A stretch of DNA of 13,425 bases from Candidatus Woesearchaeota archaeon (GCA_016180275.1 JACPBN010000061.1:1-13425); one strand, 5' to 3'; positions 6,886 to 12,941 are shown, numbered from the stretch's first letter. The notes: generated by a model from the sequence alone, not told the origin. A program made the numbers and translations.

Positions 6886-7563
6886 CTAAGGCATATTCCT
6901 CTTTTTTTTAACAGCTACGGCAATAAAGAATGTCCCTAGATTGAAATTTTCTACCCTGACATTTTCAAAGATTTTTTCTATTTTTTGCGGAATATTTTTG
7001 GAAGGATCCCATGCTGCAAATTTTGAATAAATAAAGCTGACTATTGGATTAAGAATTTTCAAAAATCCGGTAAAAAGGCGGGCATCACAAACAACTAACC
7101 GTCCGCCAGGACGCAAGACATCATAACATCTGTTAAGCGCGTTTTCCCAATCAGGAACAGCACTGATGCCAAGTACACTTACAACTCCATCAAAATTCTT
7201 CTCGGTTATCTTAAGTTGTGATGCATCGCCTTGGATCAATTTTATATTATCCCAACCGTTTCGCTCATATAATTGTTTTGCAGCATTGAGCATATCTTGA
7301 CTATAATCAAAGCCGATAATCTTTCCCTCTTTAGCTACTGCCTCAACAAGGTACGGAAAATTTCTGCCAGAACCGCAGGCGACCTCTAAAACATTGTCAC
7401 CTTTTTTAAGATTCAATTTTTCAACCGCTTTCTTTCTTATAGTTTTTGCTCTTCCGAAAAAAGTAATAATATCCTGTGCATCATAAAAAGAGGGAAATCT
7501 CCCCCAAAAAGAATATACTTTTCTCACTTTTTCTAATTTTTCAATCTTTGGATCTCTTGTCAT
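6886..7563 (-). CDS. Class I SAM-dependent methyltransferase (UbiE/PmtA-like)
   Basis: A 225-aa Rossmann-fold methyltransferase. Motif I is VLEVACGSGRN (58-68). The acidic residue binding the SAM ribose is Asp86 in GFDYS. GDAS (112-115) contacts the adenine, and the LRPGGRLVV turn (150-158) is typical of the Methyltransf_11/25 and UbiE group. The N-terminal segment KVYSFWGRFPSFYDA (14-29) resembles that of quinone- or phospholipid-modifying methyltransferases. The middle segment FTGFLKILNPIVSFIYSKF (164-182) is hydrophobic, so a membrane-associated lipid substrate is plausible. The substrate cannot be decided from sequence. A TATA element centred at 7588 sits 25 bp before the ATG and there is no ribosome-binding site, so the mRNA is probably leaderless. 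Confidence 0.85.
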   Translation of the reverse strand: MTRDPKIEKLEKVRKVYSFWGRFPSFYDAQDIITFFGRAKTIRKKAVEKLNLKKGDNVLEVACGSGRNFPYLVEAVAKEGKIIGFDYSQDMLNAAKQLYERNGWDNIKLIQGDASQLKITEKNFDGVVSVLGISAVPDWENALNRCYDVLRPGGRLVVCDARLFTGFLKILNPIVSFIYSKFAAWDPSKNIPQKIEKIFENVRVENFNLGTFFIAVAVKKKRNMP

Positions 7564-7583
7564 TTTTGTATAAGGATTGAATA

Positions 7584-7592
7584 GTTTATATC
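7584..7592 (-). promoter_or_regulatory. TATA box of the methyltransferase gene
   Basis: GATATAAAC on the minus strand is centred 25 bp from the ATG at 7563, which predicts a leaderless transcript. Confidence 0.45.
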
Positions 7593-7638
7593 AACTTTTT
7601 TAAAGCGCTCCATAACCCGATTGCGTATAACTATAAAT

Positions 7639-7938
7639 TTAATTGTTAACAACACTATTGCCTAAAACATTCTGCACATCATCCATGCTATTAGCTACTT
7701 TCTCAATATTATTCTGGTCGTCGAAGAATAAAACTATTGGCAACGGCAGGTTCCCATGCGCATCTCTAGGCGGCATTTTGTCTTTTACTTGTGTATAATA
7801 ATTTCTAAGCTCCAGCAACCCTTCTTTTTCCTTTAAATTTATTTCCTGCCCCAATAGCCCAGATATCTTTAGAAACTCCTTTACAGAAGGGCATTTGATG
7901 CATGTCGGCAAAGTAAAAATTTTATAGCTTGTTATCAT
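7639..7938 (-). CDS. Thioredoxin/glutaredoxin-like protein
   Basis: A 99-aa thioredoxin-fold protein. The N-terminal strand YKIFTLPTC leads to the redox motif Cys13-Ile-Lys-Cys16-Pro followed by a helix, and LPLPIVLFFDD (64-74) supplies the cis-proline and the central strand. It resembles the small glutaredoxin-like proteins that reduce ribonucleotide reductases, and it lies 52 bp after nrdR on the same strand, so a role as electron donor in deoxynucleotide synthesis is a reasonable inference. The frame extends 11 codons upstream, but ATG 7938 is chosen: AAGGT lies 7 nt before it and the family begins there. A general disulfide reductase is the alternative. Confidence 0.75.
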   Translation of the reverse strand: MITSYKIFTLPTCIKCPSVKEFLKISGLLGQEINLKEKEGLLELRNYYTQVKDKMPPRDAHGNLPLPIVLFFDDQNNIEKVANSMDDVQNVLGNSVVNN

Positions 7939-7990
7939 AAACACAACCTTAATCAATGAATGGCATTGCATTTAAAAAATTATTTGTTAG

Positions 7991-8446
7991 TCATCCTTTC
8001 TTCAGCAGATTCTTGAGCTCTTTCTCAAAGCTTTCAAGGTCAGTGAACTCCCTATACACAGATGCAAACCGGATATATGCTACTTTATCAAGCTTCTTTA
8101 GCTTTTTCATCACTAGCTCGCCGATTACGCTGCTTGGTATTTCAGTCGTATCTTTGCCGCGCAGCTCTGCTTCGATCTCATTCACAACAATCTCAATCTG
8201 CTCTGCGTTTACTGGACGCTTCTCACATGCCTTGAACAGGCCTCTTTTTAATTTATCACGGTTAAACGGCTCGCGTTTTTCACTCTTCTTGACAATTGTA
8301 ATGTTAGACATCTCAACTCTTTCGTATGTAGTAAATCTTTTTTCGCATTTCAGGCATTCTCTTCTTCTTCTAGTTACATTATCCTCTTCAGTCTCTCTTT
8401 TATCTACAACTTTAGTTTCAGTATGGCTGCAGAATGGGCATTTCAT
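7991..8446 (-). CDS. nrdR: Transcriptional repressor NrdR
   Basis: A 151-aa NrdR, the nucleotide-sensing repressor of ribonucleotide reductase genes. A zinc ribbon with Cys3, Cys6, Cys31 and Cys34 binds DNA (MKCPFC, then RRRRECLKCEKRFTTYERVE). An ATP-cone domain follows from about 49 to 139, starting TIVKKSEKREPFNRDKL, and binds ATP/dATP. The length is standard. ATG 8446 is chosen over an upstream in-frame start because a strong GGGAGGT (8459-8453) lies 6 nt before it. Its ATG overlaps the TGA of the degraded AlbA_2 gene, so nrdR was probably the second cistron of that operon. A bacterial-type regulator in an archaeal context suggests ancient transfer. Confidence 0.93.
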   Translation of the reverse strand: MKCPFCSHTETKVVDKRETEEDNVTRRRRECLKCEKRFTTYERVEMSNITIVKKSEKREPFNRDKLKRGLFKACEKRPVNAEQIEIVVNEIEAELRGKDTTEIPSSVIGELVMKKLKKLDKVAYIRFASVYREFTDLESFEKELKNLLKKG

Positions 8447-9572
8447 GTTGCGACCTCCCAATAACCGCCTTTATCAGGACCTACTCTCTTTAGTATGCCT
8501 TTATTTTTTAATCTTTCTAGATATTCTTTTATTGTGTCTGAGGATAATCCTAATTTCATGGCAATTTCTGTTGTAGATACTGATGGATTGTTTAGAATTA
8601 GATCTAGAATCTTCTGTTCAAGCTCAGTAGTTTTCTGGGGGGCCTATCCCAGAGCCTACCTTCTCAACTAAATCCACACTTTTGAACAGGCTGAATAAAA
8701 GAGGGTTTCTTGAGATGCTTTTCTTGCCAAATTCTTTTTTCTTAATTGCAGAAACTAAGCCTCCTGGGTTGCTTATTTCAACTCTGTCATCAAAAATATC
8801 AATCTGGATATTTGCACCTTTTTCATTATAATCCCTGTGGACCATAGCATTTACTACAGCCTCTCTTAAAGCATCTTCAGGAATCTCCAAAATCTCTTCT
8901 CTTGGGCCAGCTGTTTCTATCTTATATTCTAATCTCAGATTCCTGAACAAAAACTTTATTGCATTCTCATAATTTGAGATAGCGTCTTCTGTAGAAAAAC
9001 AGCACAGCTGCATTCTTGAATTTTCCATGCTCATCCATCAAGCCGATATTTTTAAGAATATCCTTATCAGGAATAGCTTTTGTTATCTTTGCTTTTTGCA
9101 GAAATCCATCAAATTTAGCTTGATTAAATCCGTTCTTAAAGCTAAACTCTTTATTTATTGTTTCATCGAATAATATCTTTCCTTCTTTGTTAAAGAACTG
9201 CCTTATCTCATCAGTTAATAATTTTTGGGAGTTGCTTCCCTGCCTTAGATAGAAGCCTAAAGAGCATCTGTAAGGCTTATTCAAGCCTTCTGGAACATTT
9301 ACAATAAGGACATTTTCAAATGCTTCGATATTAATATTTATTACAGGATCACAGTTTCTTGCAATATCCTGGATCTCTGATTTAAGCTTATTTGTTATCT
9401 GGGTCCCTTTAACTTCTCCCTTATCACTGATACCTATAAATATTCTTCCTCCATCACCATTGGCAAATGCAACAATCTCTTTTGCCAAATTTTTAGAGTC
9501 AAAATTTTCCTTAAACTCTGACTTTAATCCTTCCCCGCGATTTAATAAGAATTCAAATTGTTTTTTGTTCAT
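8443..9572 (-). pseudogene. Degraded AlbA_2 / RecG-like ATP-binding regulator
   Basis: Three parts of one protein lie in order but in different frames. Part 1 (9572 to about 9000) is the N-terminal AlbA_2 (Schlafen-like) domain: LKSEFKENFDSKNLAKEIVAF, then GDGGRIFIGISDKGEVKG, ending at NAAVLFF. Part 2 (about 9000 to 8640) has the HATPase_c_4 domain: IPEDALREAVVNAMVHRDY and RVEISNPGGL, up to VEKVGSGIG. Part 3 (8643 to 8443) is a winged helix: TELEQKILDLILNNPSVSTT, IAMKLGLSSDTIKEYLERL and GYWEV. Roughly 40-50 residues normally found after AVLFF, and about 30 after GSGIG, are missing, so the breaks are deletions with frame change rather than single indels. The second break is at a run of six G. 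The last base pairs overlap nrdR. Sequencing error alone would not explain the missing segments. Confidence 0.8.
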
Positions 9573-9615
9573 TTTTAAAGAATGGGCATCTCATAGAACC
9601 AGAAATAGTTATGTT

Positions 9616-9624
9616 GTATAAATA
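9616..9624 (-). promoter_or_regulatory. Candidate TATA box upstream of the AlbA_2 gene and nrdR
   Basis: TATTTATAC on the minus strand lies about 48 bp before the ATG at 9572. It may still drive the nrdR transcript through the decayed gene. Confidence 0.35.
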
Positions 9625-9687
9625 GGTTTCTGCAAACAATCCACAGACTTTCTGAATACATTTTAAAATATGCAATAATTTAGTTGA

Positions 9688-9750
9688 GCCCGCCGAGCGA
9701 ACGAAGTGAGTGAGCATGCCACCCATCTCTGATGGGTGGTGCGGGCGAGC
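9688..9750. repeat. GC-rich palindromic REP-like element
   Basis: GCCCGC (9688-9693) pairs with GCGGGC (9741-9746). Inside it CCACCCATC (9719-9727) pairs perfectly with GATGGGTGG (9731-9739) around TCT. The 5' part GAGCGAACGAAGTGAGTGAGC type sequence is a short-period, purine-rich motif seen in repetitive extragenic palindromes of many prokaryotes. Its high GC content contrasts with the surrounding AT-rich DNA. It forms the 5' border of a truncated gene. Confidence 0.7.
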
Positions 9751-9934
9751 ATTTGACGTAAGATTTGGAGAGCCAACAGCCTCTTACTATGAAGACTTGG
9801 GAGATGACCTATTTGAAAGAAGGGATGAAAAGACTGAACAGGTAAAAGGTTATGCCATCTTTAATATTCAAAAAAGAAAGGAGAATAAGCTCAAGGATAT
9901 TGAAGTAGAATTGCCTGTGCTTACAAGTTCTTAA
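9710..9934 (+). pseudogene. Truncated small beta-rich protein (DUF2283-like), start replaced by repeat
   Basis: The frame is open for 74 codons from a GTG at 9710, but its first 15 residues are encoded by the palindromic repeat. The part that looks like protein begins at Phe-Asp-Val-Arg-Phe-Gly-Glu-Pro and runs SYYEDLGDDLFERRDEKTEQ, then KGYAIFNIQKRKE. This fits the C-terminal two-thirds of a DUF2283-like small beta protein, which usually starts with a Tyr-Asp-x-x-x-Asp-x-Leu strand that is absent here. The insertion therefore seems to have removed the start. No ribosome-binding site is evident, so the remnant is probably not expressed as a normal protein. Family assignment is tentative. Confidence 0.5.
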
Positions 9935-9983
9935 TTTTTTATTATAAATTATTATAAAAATAGAGAATCAGCTTTTATTATGC

Positions 9984-10664
9984 CTAATACATCTCCAGCA
10001 CTTCCTCCTCCATAAAATGCAGTTTTCCCGGTATAATCATAGCATGTAATGGCTCTCCAAAATTGAAAGTTAGCAATTCTTTGACAGTGCCATATTTGAT
10101 CAGTTGATTTTCGCTTCCCAATCTTGCGCATCCAACAACTTTGGTATCTTCATTAATTACTTTTTCTTTTCTTTTTTCTTCAATTGCCAGCAAGAGATGT
10201 AAAGCTTCATTAATATCCATATACATCTCTCTATCTCTTTTAATATCCAATAAGCATAGAGTATGCAATCCATTTACCAGATTCATTTTAATTGCATCAT
10301 AAGGAGTTTCTGGAAAGAAATTAGGCTCTGGAAACACAATTGTTGTAGTCCTGCCGAATTTATACAAATCCAAGCCTGTGATGCCAACTGCTGTCATGAT
10401 TGAGACATTATTGATTATTTCAACTTTAATTCCTGCCTTAATTGCTCTTAATCTTAAGTCATGATGGGTAGTCGCAGAAAAAACATCACCAACAACTAAA
10501 AATGCAACGTCATTTGTTTTTGCTTTTTGTTCTTCTATACTGCAATTTAACTTTGAAGTGTAAGTTTCTAAATAAACAAATTTTGCTTTTCTAACTGTCT
10601 CTAATGCTTTTACTGTGATGTCTTTCTCATTTCCAAGGCCTAAGCCAATTAGATAAATAGTCAT
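9984..10664 (-). CDS. dphB: Diphthine synthase (EF-2 diphthamide methyltransferase), shortened
   Basis: A 226-aa tetrapyrrole-methylase-fold enzyme that methylates the modified histidine of EF-2 in diphthamide synthesis. IYLIGLGLGNEKDITVKALE (3-22), FLVVGDVFSATTHHDLRLRA (55-74), SIMTAVGITGLDLYKFG (88-104), NGLHTLCLLDIK (131-142) and HAMIIPGKLHF (207-217) are diagnostic. Archaeal DphB proteins are usually about 260 aa. Here the segment between YTSKLN (35-40) and NDVAFLVVGD (51-60) is about 27 residues shorter than usual, and the C-terminus also ends early. No ribosome-binding site is present, and a T/A-rich element 20-25 bp upstream suggests a leaderless mRNA. It converges with the remnant ending at 9934. 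Confidence 0.9.
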   Translation of the reverse strand: MTIYLIGLGLGNEKDITVKALETVRKAKFVYLETYTSKLNCSIEEQKAKTNDVAFLVVGDVFSATTHHDLRLRAIKAGIKVEIINNVSIMTAVGITGLDLYKFGRTTTIVFPEPNFFPETPYDAIKMNLVNGLHTLCLLDIKRDREMYMDINEALHLLLAIEEKRKEKVINEDTKVVGCARLGSENQLIKYGTVKELLTFNFGEPLHAMIIPGKLHFMEEEVLEMY

Positions 10665-10766
10665 TTTTTATTTGTAATTTATTTTTACACCCTAATCAGT
10701 TTTCTATACTCCAAGAATAATCTTAGAAGTTATCTAATGCCCCTATTAGCTAGTATTATGATCGAT
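10665..10766. other. Upstream region of dphB
   Basis: AT-rich sequence with no supported gene. TAAAAATAAA on the minus strand (around 10679-10690) is a weak TATA candidate for dphB. Otherwise nothing recognisable up to the promoter of the RNA element that follows. Confidence 0.35.
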
Positions 10767-10767
10767 A

Positions 10768-10775
10768 TTTTAAAT
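10768..10775 (+). promoter_or_regulatory. TATA-like promoter of the predicted structured RNA
   Basis: TTTTAAAT within ATTTTAAATA is centred about 25-30 bp before 10797-10803, the base of the outermost stem. This is the spacing expected between an archaeal TATA box and the first transcribed base. Confidence 0.45.
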
Positions 10776-10802
10776 AGTTTTGGGTTTTTTACAGGATATT
10801 TT

Positions 10803-11060
10803 GTATTTGTTTAGCTTGTGTGATAAAATTCCATAAAGCAGTGGCGACTGCCGACGAACACTTGTTATGATTATGAAAAAGTTGCTCCTCCTCTACTCAT
10901 GGATAAGTAGATGTGATACTAGAAAAGTATGCGTGCTGTGTTAGTAAATGTTGACTATAATGGCATTGCCCGTCGCAACTTGGCTTGTTAATATTGATAG
11001 GTGTTCGTCATAAAATGGCAGTCGCCACCGCTTTTGATGTTGGTGTAGCTAAACAAATAC
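10803..11060 (+). ncRNA. Predicted structured non-coding RNA, about 258 nt, family unknown
   Basis: Four nested helices fold the segment into one long rod. P1 is GTATTTGTTTAGCT (10803-10816) with AGCTAAACAAATAC (11047-11060), 14 perfect bp. P2 is 10835-10852 with 11017-11034, 17 of 18 positions paired with one A-C mismatch. P3 is GACGAACAC (10853-10861) with GTGTTCGTC (11001-11009). P4 is AAGTTGC (10879-10885) with GCAACTT (10975-10981). Within P4 are two 5-bp hairpins, CTACT/AGTAG (10893-10910) and ATACT/AGTAT (10916-10930). No long reading frame is present. A TATA-like element lies upstream and T5-A-T5 (11065-11075) directly downstream, which favours plus-strand transcription. The conserved motifs I would expect of RNase P RNA (a GAAAGTCC-type block) or SRP RNA helix 8 were not found. 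A transposon-derived palindrome (MITE) is the main alternative. Confidence 0.6.
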
Positions 11061-11064
11061 TATC

Positions 11065-11075
11065 TTTTTATTTTT
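11065..11075 (+). terminator. T-tract ending the predicted RNA
   Basis: TTTTTATTTTT begins 4 nt after the closing base of the outer stem. T-rich stretches alone terminate archaeal transcription, so this fits a 3' end here. Confidence 0.45.
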
Positions 11076-11125
11076 AGTTATTGATTTTCTATCAAATATT
11101 TTAAACTTATCACTAGATATAAATA

Positions 11126-11148
11126 AAAAAGCCCCCTTATTCAGGGGG
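11126..11148 (-). terminator. Hairpin plus T-tract terminator of ftsZ
   Basis: On the minus strand CCCCCT (11148-11143) and AGGGGG (11137-11132) pair around GAATA, followed by C and six T (11130-11125 region). It lies about 90 nt after the ftsZ stop and has the form of an intrinsic terminator. It separates ftsZ from the convergent RNA element. Confidence 0.65.
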
Positions 11149-11159
11149 AGAAATGTTTG

Positions 11160-11205
11160 TGCCTTCATTTTTGGGGGTTTTGGATTGGGTATAAAAATGA
11201 AGGCA
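11160..11205. repeat. 13-bp perfect inverted repeat in the ftsZ 3' region
   Basis: TGCCTTCATTTTT (11160-11172) and AAAAATGAAGGCA (11193-11205) pair perfectly around a 20-nt G/T-rich loop. It lies between the ftsZ stop and its terminator, so in the ftsZ mRNA it would form a stable 3'-UTR hairpin that could protect the message or bind a protein. Confidence 0.65.
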
Positions 11206-11239
11206 AGAAAACAATGAAAATAAAAAAAATTCTTGCTAA

Positions 11240-12316
11240 TTATCTCAGTACTTCTATGCCAAGCTCTCTGCTAATCTGCTTTTGCTCATAACTTGCATGC
11301 TTTGCATCTGCCTTGCCAAGTATCCAAGGGGATTTGACGCCGGTAATAATAGTCATTACTACTAATCTGCCAGTCATGTTTTCATCTACCCTTGCTCCCC
11401 AGATAACGTTTGCGTCATCGTCTAGGCTTTCTGTGACAAGCTCTCCTACTCTGTTGATTTCTTCCAAAGTCATGTCTGGGCCGCCAGTTACATGCAATAA
11501 TGCGCCTGTTGCTCCTTCGTAGCTAATGTCTAACAGTGGATTGCTCAATGCTCCTTTTACTGCTTCATCTACTCTGTTTGCAGTATCACTACTACCAACA
11601 CCAATAGCAGCAACACCGCCATTTGTCATGATAGCTTTTACGTCTGCGTAATCTAGGTTGACTAAGCTGGGTATTGCAATAGTTTCAACTATTCCTTTTA
11701 TCATTGTAGCAACCAGCTCATTTGCAACTGCAAATGCCTGCTGGATTGGCAAATTTCCTGCAATCTGGACTAACCTGTTATTGTCAATCACTATAACTGT
11801 GTCAGAAATTTGTCTCAGCTGCTGCAGTCCAAATTCTGCCTTATCTACCCTAGCTCTTTCAATTTTGAATGGCATTGTTACTGTACCAATGACTATTGAG
11901 CCTGTGTCTCTGGCGACTTGTGCCACTACAGGCGCGCTTCCTGTGCCTGTGCCGCCTCCCATGCCTGCGCATACGAAAACCATGTCAGATCCTTTTAGGG
12001 ATTCTTTTATTTCTTGAATAGTTTCTTTTGCTGCCTCAGCACCCTTTTGTGGAAAGCCCCCGCAGCCTAATCCCTTTGTTAATTCTCTACCTATAAGAAA
12101 TTTCTTATCTGCCTGAGTAATATCAAGATGCTGCTTATCTGTATTGCATGCAATTATTTCTGCACCTTTGATGCCCTTTTTATGGAGCCAGTTTACCATA
12201 TTATTGCCTGCGCCACCGCATCCGATGACTTTGATGTTTGCAGTTCCTACTTTGAAACCATCTGTATTGTACATATCTCCGGAATTTTTCATTGCATTTT
12301 CTATTACAAAATCCAT
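11240..12316 (-). CDS. ftsZ: Cell division protein FtsZ
   Basis: A 358-aa tubulin-like GTPase that polymerises into the division ring. The N-terminal nucleotide-binding loop is VIGCGGAGNNMVNWL (30-44). The tubulin signature is AGMGGGTGTGSAP (117-129). The T7 catalytic loop is NLDYAD (220-225) followed by VKAIMTNGG, and the C-terminal domain contains VIWGARVDENMTGRLVVMTI (304-323). The tail is short and ends ELGIEVLR, similar to the ends of archaeal FtsZ proteins, where it may contact the membrane anchor SepF. I cannot decide between the FtsZ1 and FtsZ2 groups. The start is secure: GGGGGAG lies 6 nt before the ATG. A TATA box at 12411-12423 gives a leader of about 75 nt. The gene is divergent from a PRC-barrel protein and is followed by two hairpins. 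Confidence 0.97.
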   Translation of the reverse strand: MDFVIENAMKNSGDMYNTDGFKVGTANIKVIGCGGAGNNMVNWLHKKGIKGAEIIACNTDKQHLDITQADKKFLIGRELTKGLGCGGFPQKGAEAAKETIQEIKESLKGSDMVFVCAGMGGGTGTGSAPVVAQVARDTGSIVIGTVTMPFKIERARVDKAEFGLQQLRQISDTVIVIDNNRLVQIAGNLPIQQAFAVANELVATMIKGIVETIAIPSLVNLDYADVKAIMTNGGVAAIGVGSSDTANRVDEAVKGALSNPLLDISYEGATGALLHVTGGPDMTLEEINRVGELVTESLDDDANVIWGARVDENMTGRLVVMTIITGVKSPWILGKADAKHASYEQKQISRELGIEVLR

Positions 12317-12399
12317 TTTTTTCTCCCCCGTTTATAGAGTTCCTCTCATTTTTTCTATTAACCCCGCATTACTGCTAGAGTTTTGAACATATAGTTTGG

Positions 12400-12438
12400 A
12401 GTACCAAAAACTTTAAATATAAGTTTATGTTTAGTACT
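12400..12438. promoter_or_regulatory. ftsZ promoter: TATA box inside nested inverted repeats
   Basis: On the minus strand CTTATATTTAAAG (12423-12411) is the TATA region of ftsZ. It is framed by AAACTT (12408-12413) and AAGTTT (12421-12426), and further out by AGTAC (12400-12404) and GTACT (12434-12438). The centres of the two inverted repeats nearly coincide, so a dimeric regulator bound here would block or assist TBP binding. Confidence 0.45.
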
Positions 12439-12455
12439 ACCTAAGAAAGAGTCTT

Positions 12456-12477
12456 ATCAATTACGCCAATAATTGAT
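12456..12477. repeat. 8-bp hairpin with loop CGCCAA
   Basis: ATCAATTA (12456-12463) and TAATTGAT (12470-12477) pair perfectly around the six-base loop CGCCAA. It is the first of the CGCCAA-loop hairpins in this region. Confidence 0.55.
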
Positions 12478-12546
12478 TCGAAGCTTATATACGCCAAATT
12501 TTACATACAAACGATTTAAAACAACTTTTTTAAGCCAACAGCGAGT

Positions 12547-12582
12547 GAAAATCTTGTTTTTCGCCAAAAAAACTTGATTTTC
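12547..12582. repeat. 15-position hairpin with loop CGCCAA
   Basis: The arms 12547-12561 (GAAAATCTTGTTTTT) and 12568-12582 (AAAAACTTGATTTTC) pair at 13 of 15 positions, with a two-base T-T mismatch in the middle. The loop is exactly CGCCAA, the same as in the hairpin at 12456-12477. Confidence 0.55.
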
Positions 12583-12752
12583 CTAAAGTTTCTATTATGT
12601 TTATCTTATATATAAAGATTTCTAAACTAGAGTATATATGTTACGGGCAATTATTTTATAACTAGTTTATTCTAAAGAAAGTATGATTAAAAGCTTTCTC
12701 GTCGATATAGTAAAAAGTATACAGGGATAGGTCAATTTTTGATTAATTTTTA

Positions 12753-12784
12753 TATCTAGTACTCATTTAAATGAGGTATAGATA
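12753..12784. repeat. Palindrome centred on CTCATTTAAATGAG
   Basis: CTCATTT and AAATGAG form a perfect 14-bp palindrome (12762-12775). TATCTA (12753-12758) and TAGATA (12779-12784) pair outside it across a three-position mismatch, so 13 of 16 positions pair. Its right end shares TAGATA with the next hairpin, so the two cannot fold at the same time in one strand. Confidence 0.55.
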
Positions 12785-12823
12785 ATTCTGGAGGATATAT
12801 AACAACTTGCCCAGAATTATCTA
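12779..12823. repeat. 13-bp perfect hairpin, copy 1 of a duplicated stem-loop
   Basis: TAGATAATTCTGG (12779-12791) pairs perfectly with CCAGAATTATCTA (12811-12823) around a 19-nt loop. Its inner 11 bp are a variant of the stem that follows at 12827-12868. Confidence 0.65.
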
Positions 12824-12826
12824 ATA

Positions 12827-12868
12827 AGACAATTCCGAAAAAAAGTCATATAAACCACGGAATTGTCT
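12827..12868. repeat. 11-bp perfect hairpin, copy 2 with compensatory changes
   Basis: AGACAATTCCG (12827-12837) pairs with CGGAATTGTCT (12858-12868) around a 20-nt loop. Compared with copy 1 (AGATAATTCTG / CAGAATTATCT), two T-A pairs have become C-G pairs, each with both partners changed. The repeat period is 47 bp. Confidence 0.65.
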
Positions 12869-12912
12869 ATATAATTGGAATAAGATTATTTATAGATATA
12901 TTAAACCGGCTT

Positions 12913-12941
12913 AGTAGAAAATCTCGCCAACGATAACTACT
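12913..12941. repeat. Weak hairpin presenting CGCCAA
   Basis: AGTAG (12913-12917) pairs with CTACT (12937-12941), and ATC (12921-12923) with GAT (12932-12934). The apical loop TCGCCAAC contains CGCCAA. The weaker pairing makes this less certain than the other two. Confidence 0.3.

Noticed and set aside
7956..8576. Long plus-strand frame of 206 codons across nrdR.
   Set aside because: It is Ser/Leu/Phe-rich antisense of nrdR, whose zinc and ATP-cone motifs are unmistakable.
10803..11060. RNase P RNA or SRP RNA as identity of the structured element; TTGGCTT at 10980-10986 faintly recalls an RNase P motif.
   Set aside because: The partner GAAAGTCC-type block is missing and the P4-like pairing does not form. 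SRP helix 8 motifs and the Alu-domain hairpins are also absent.
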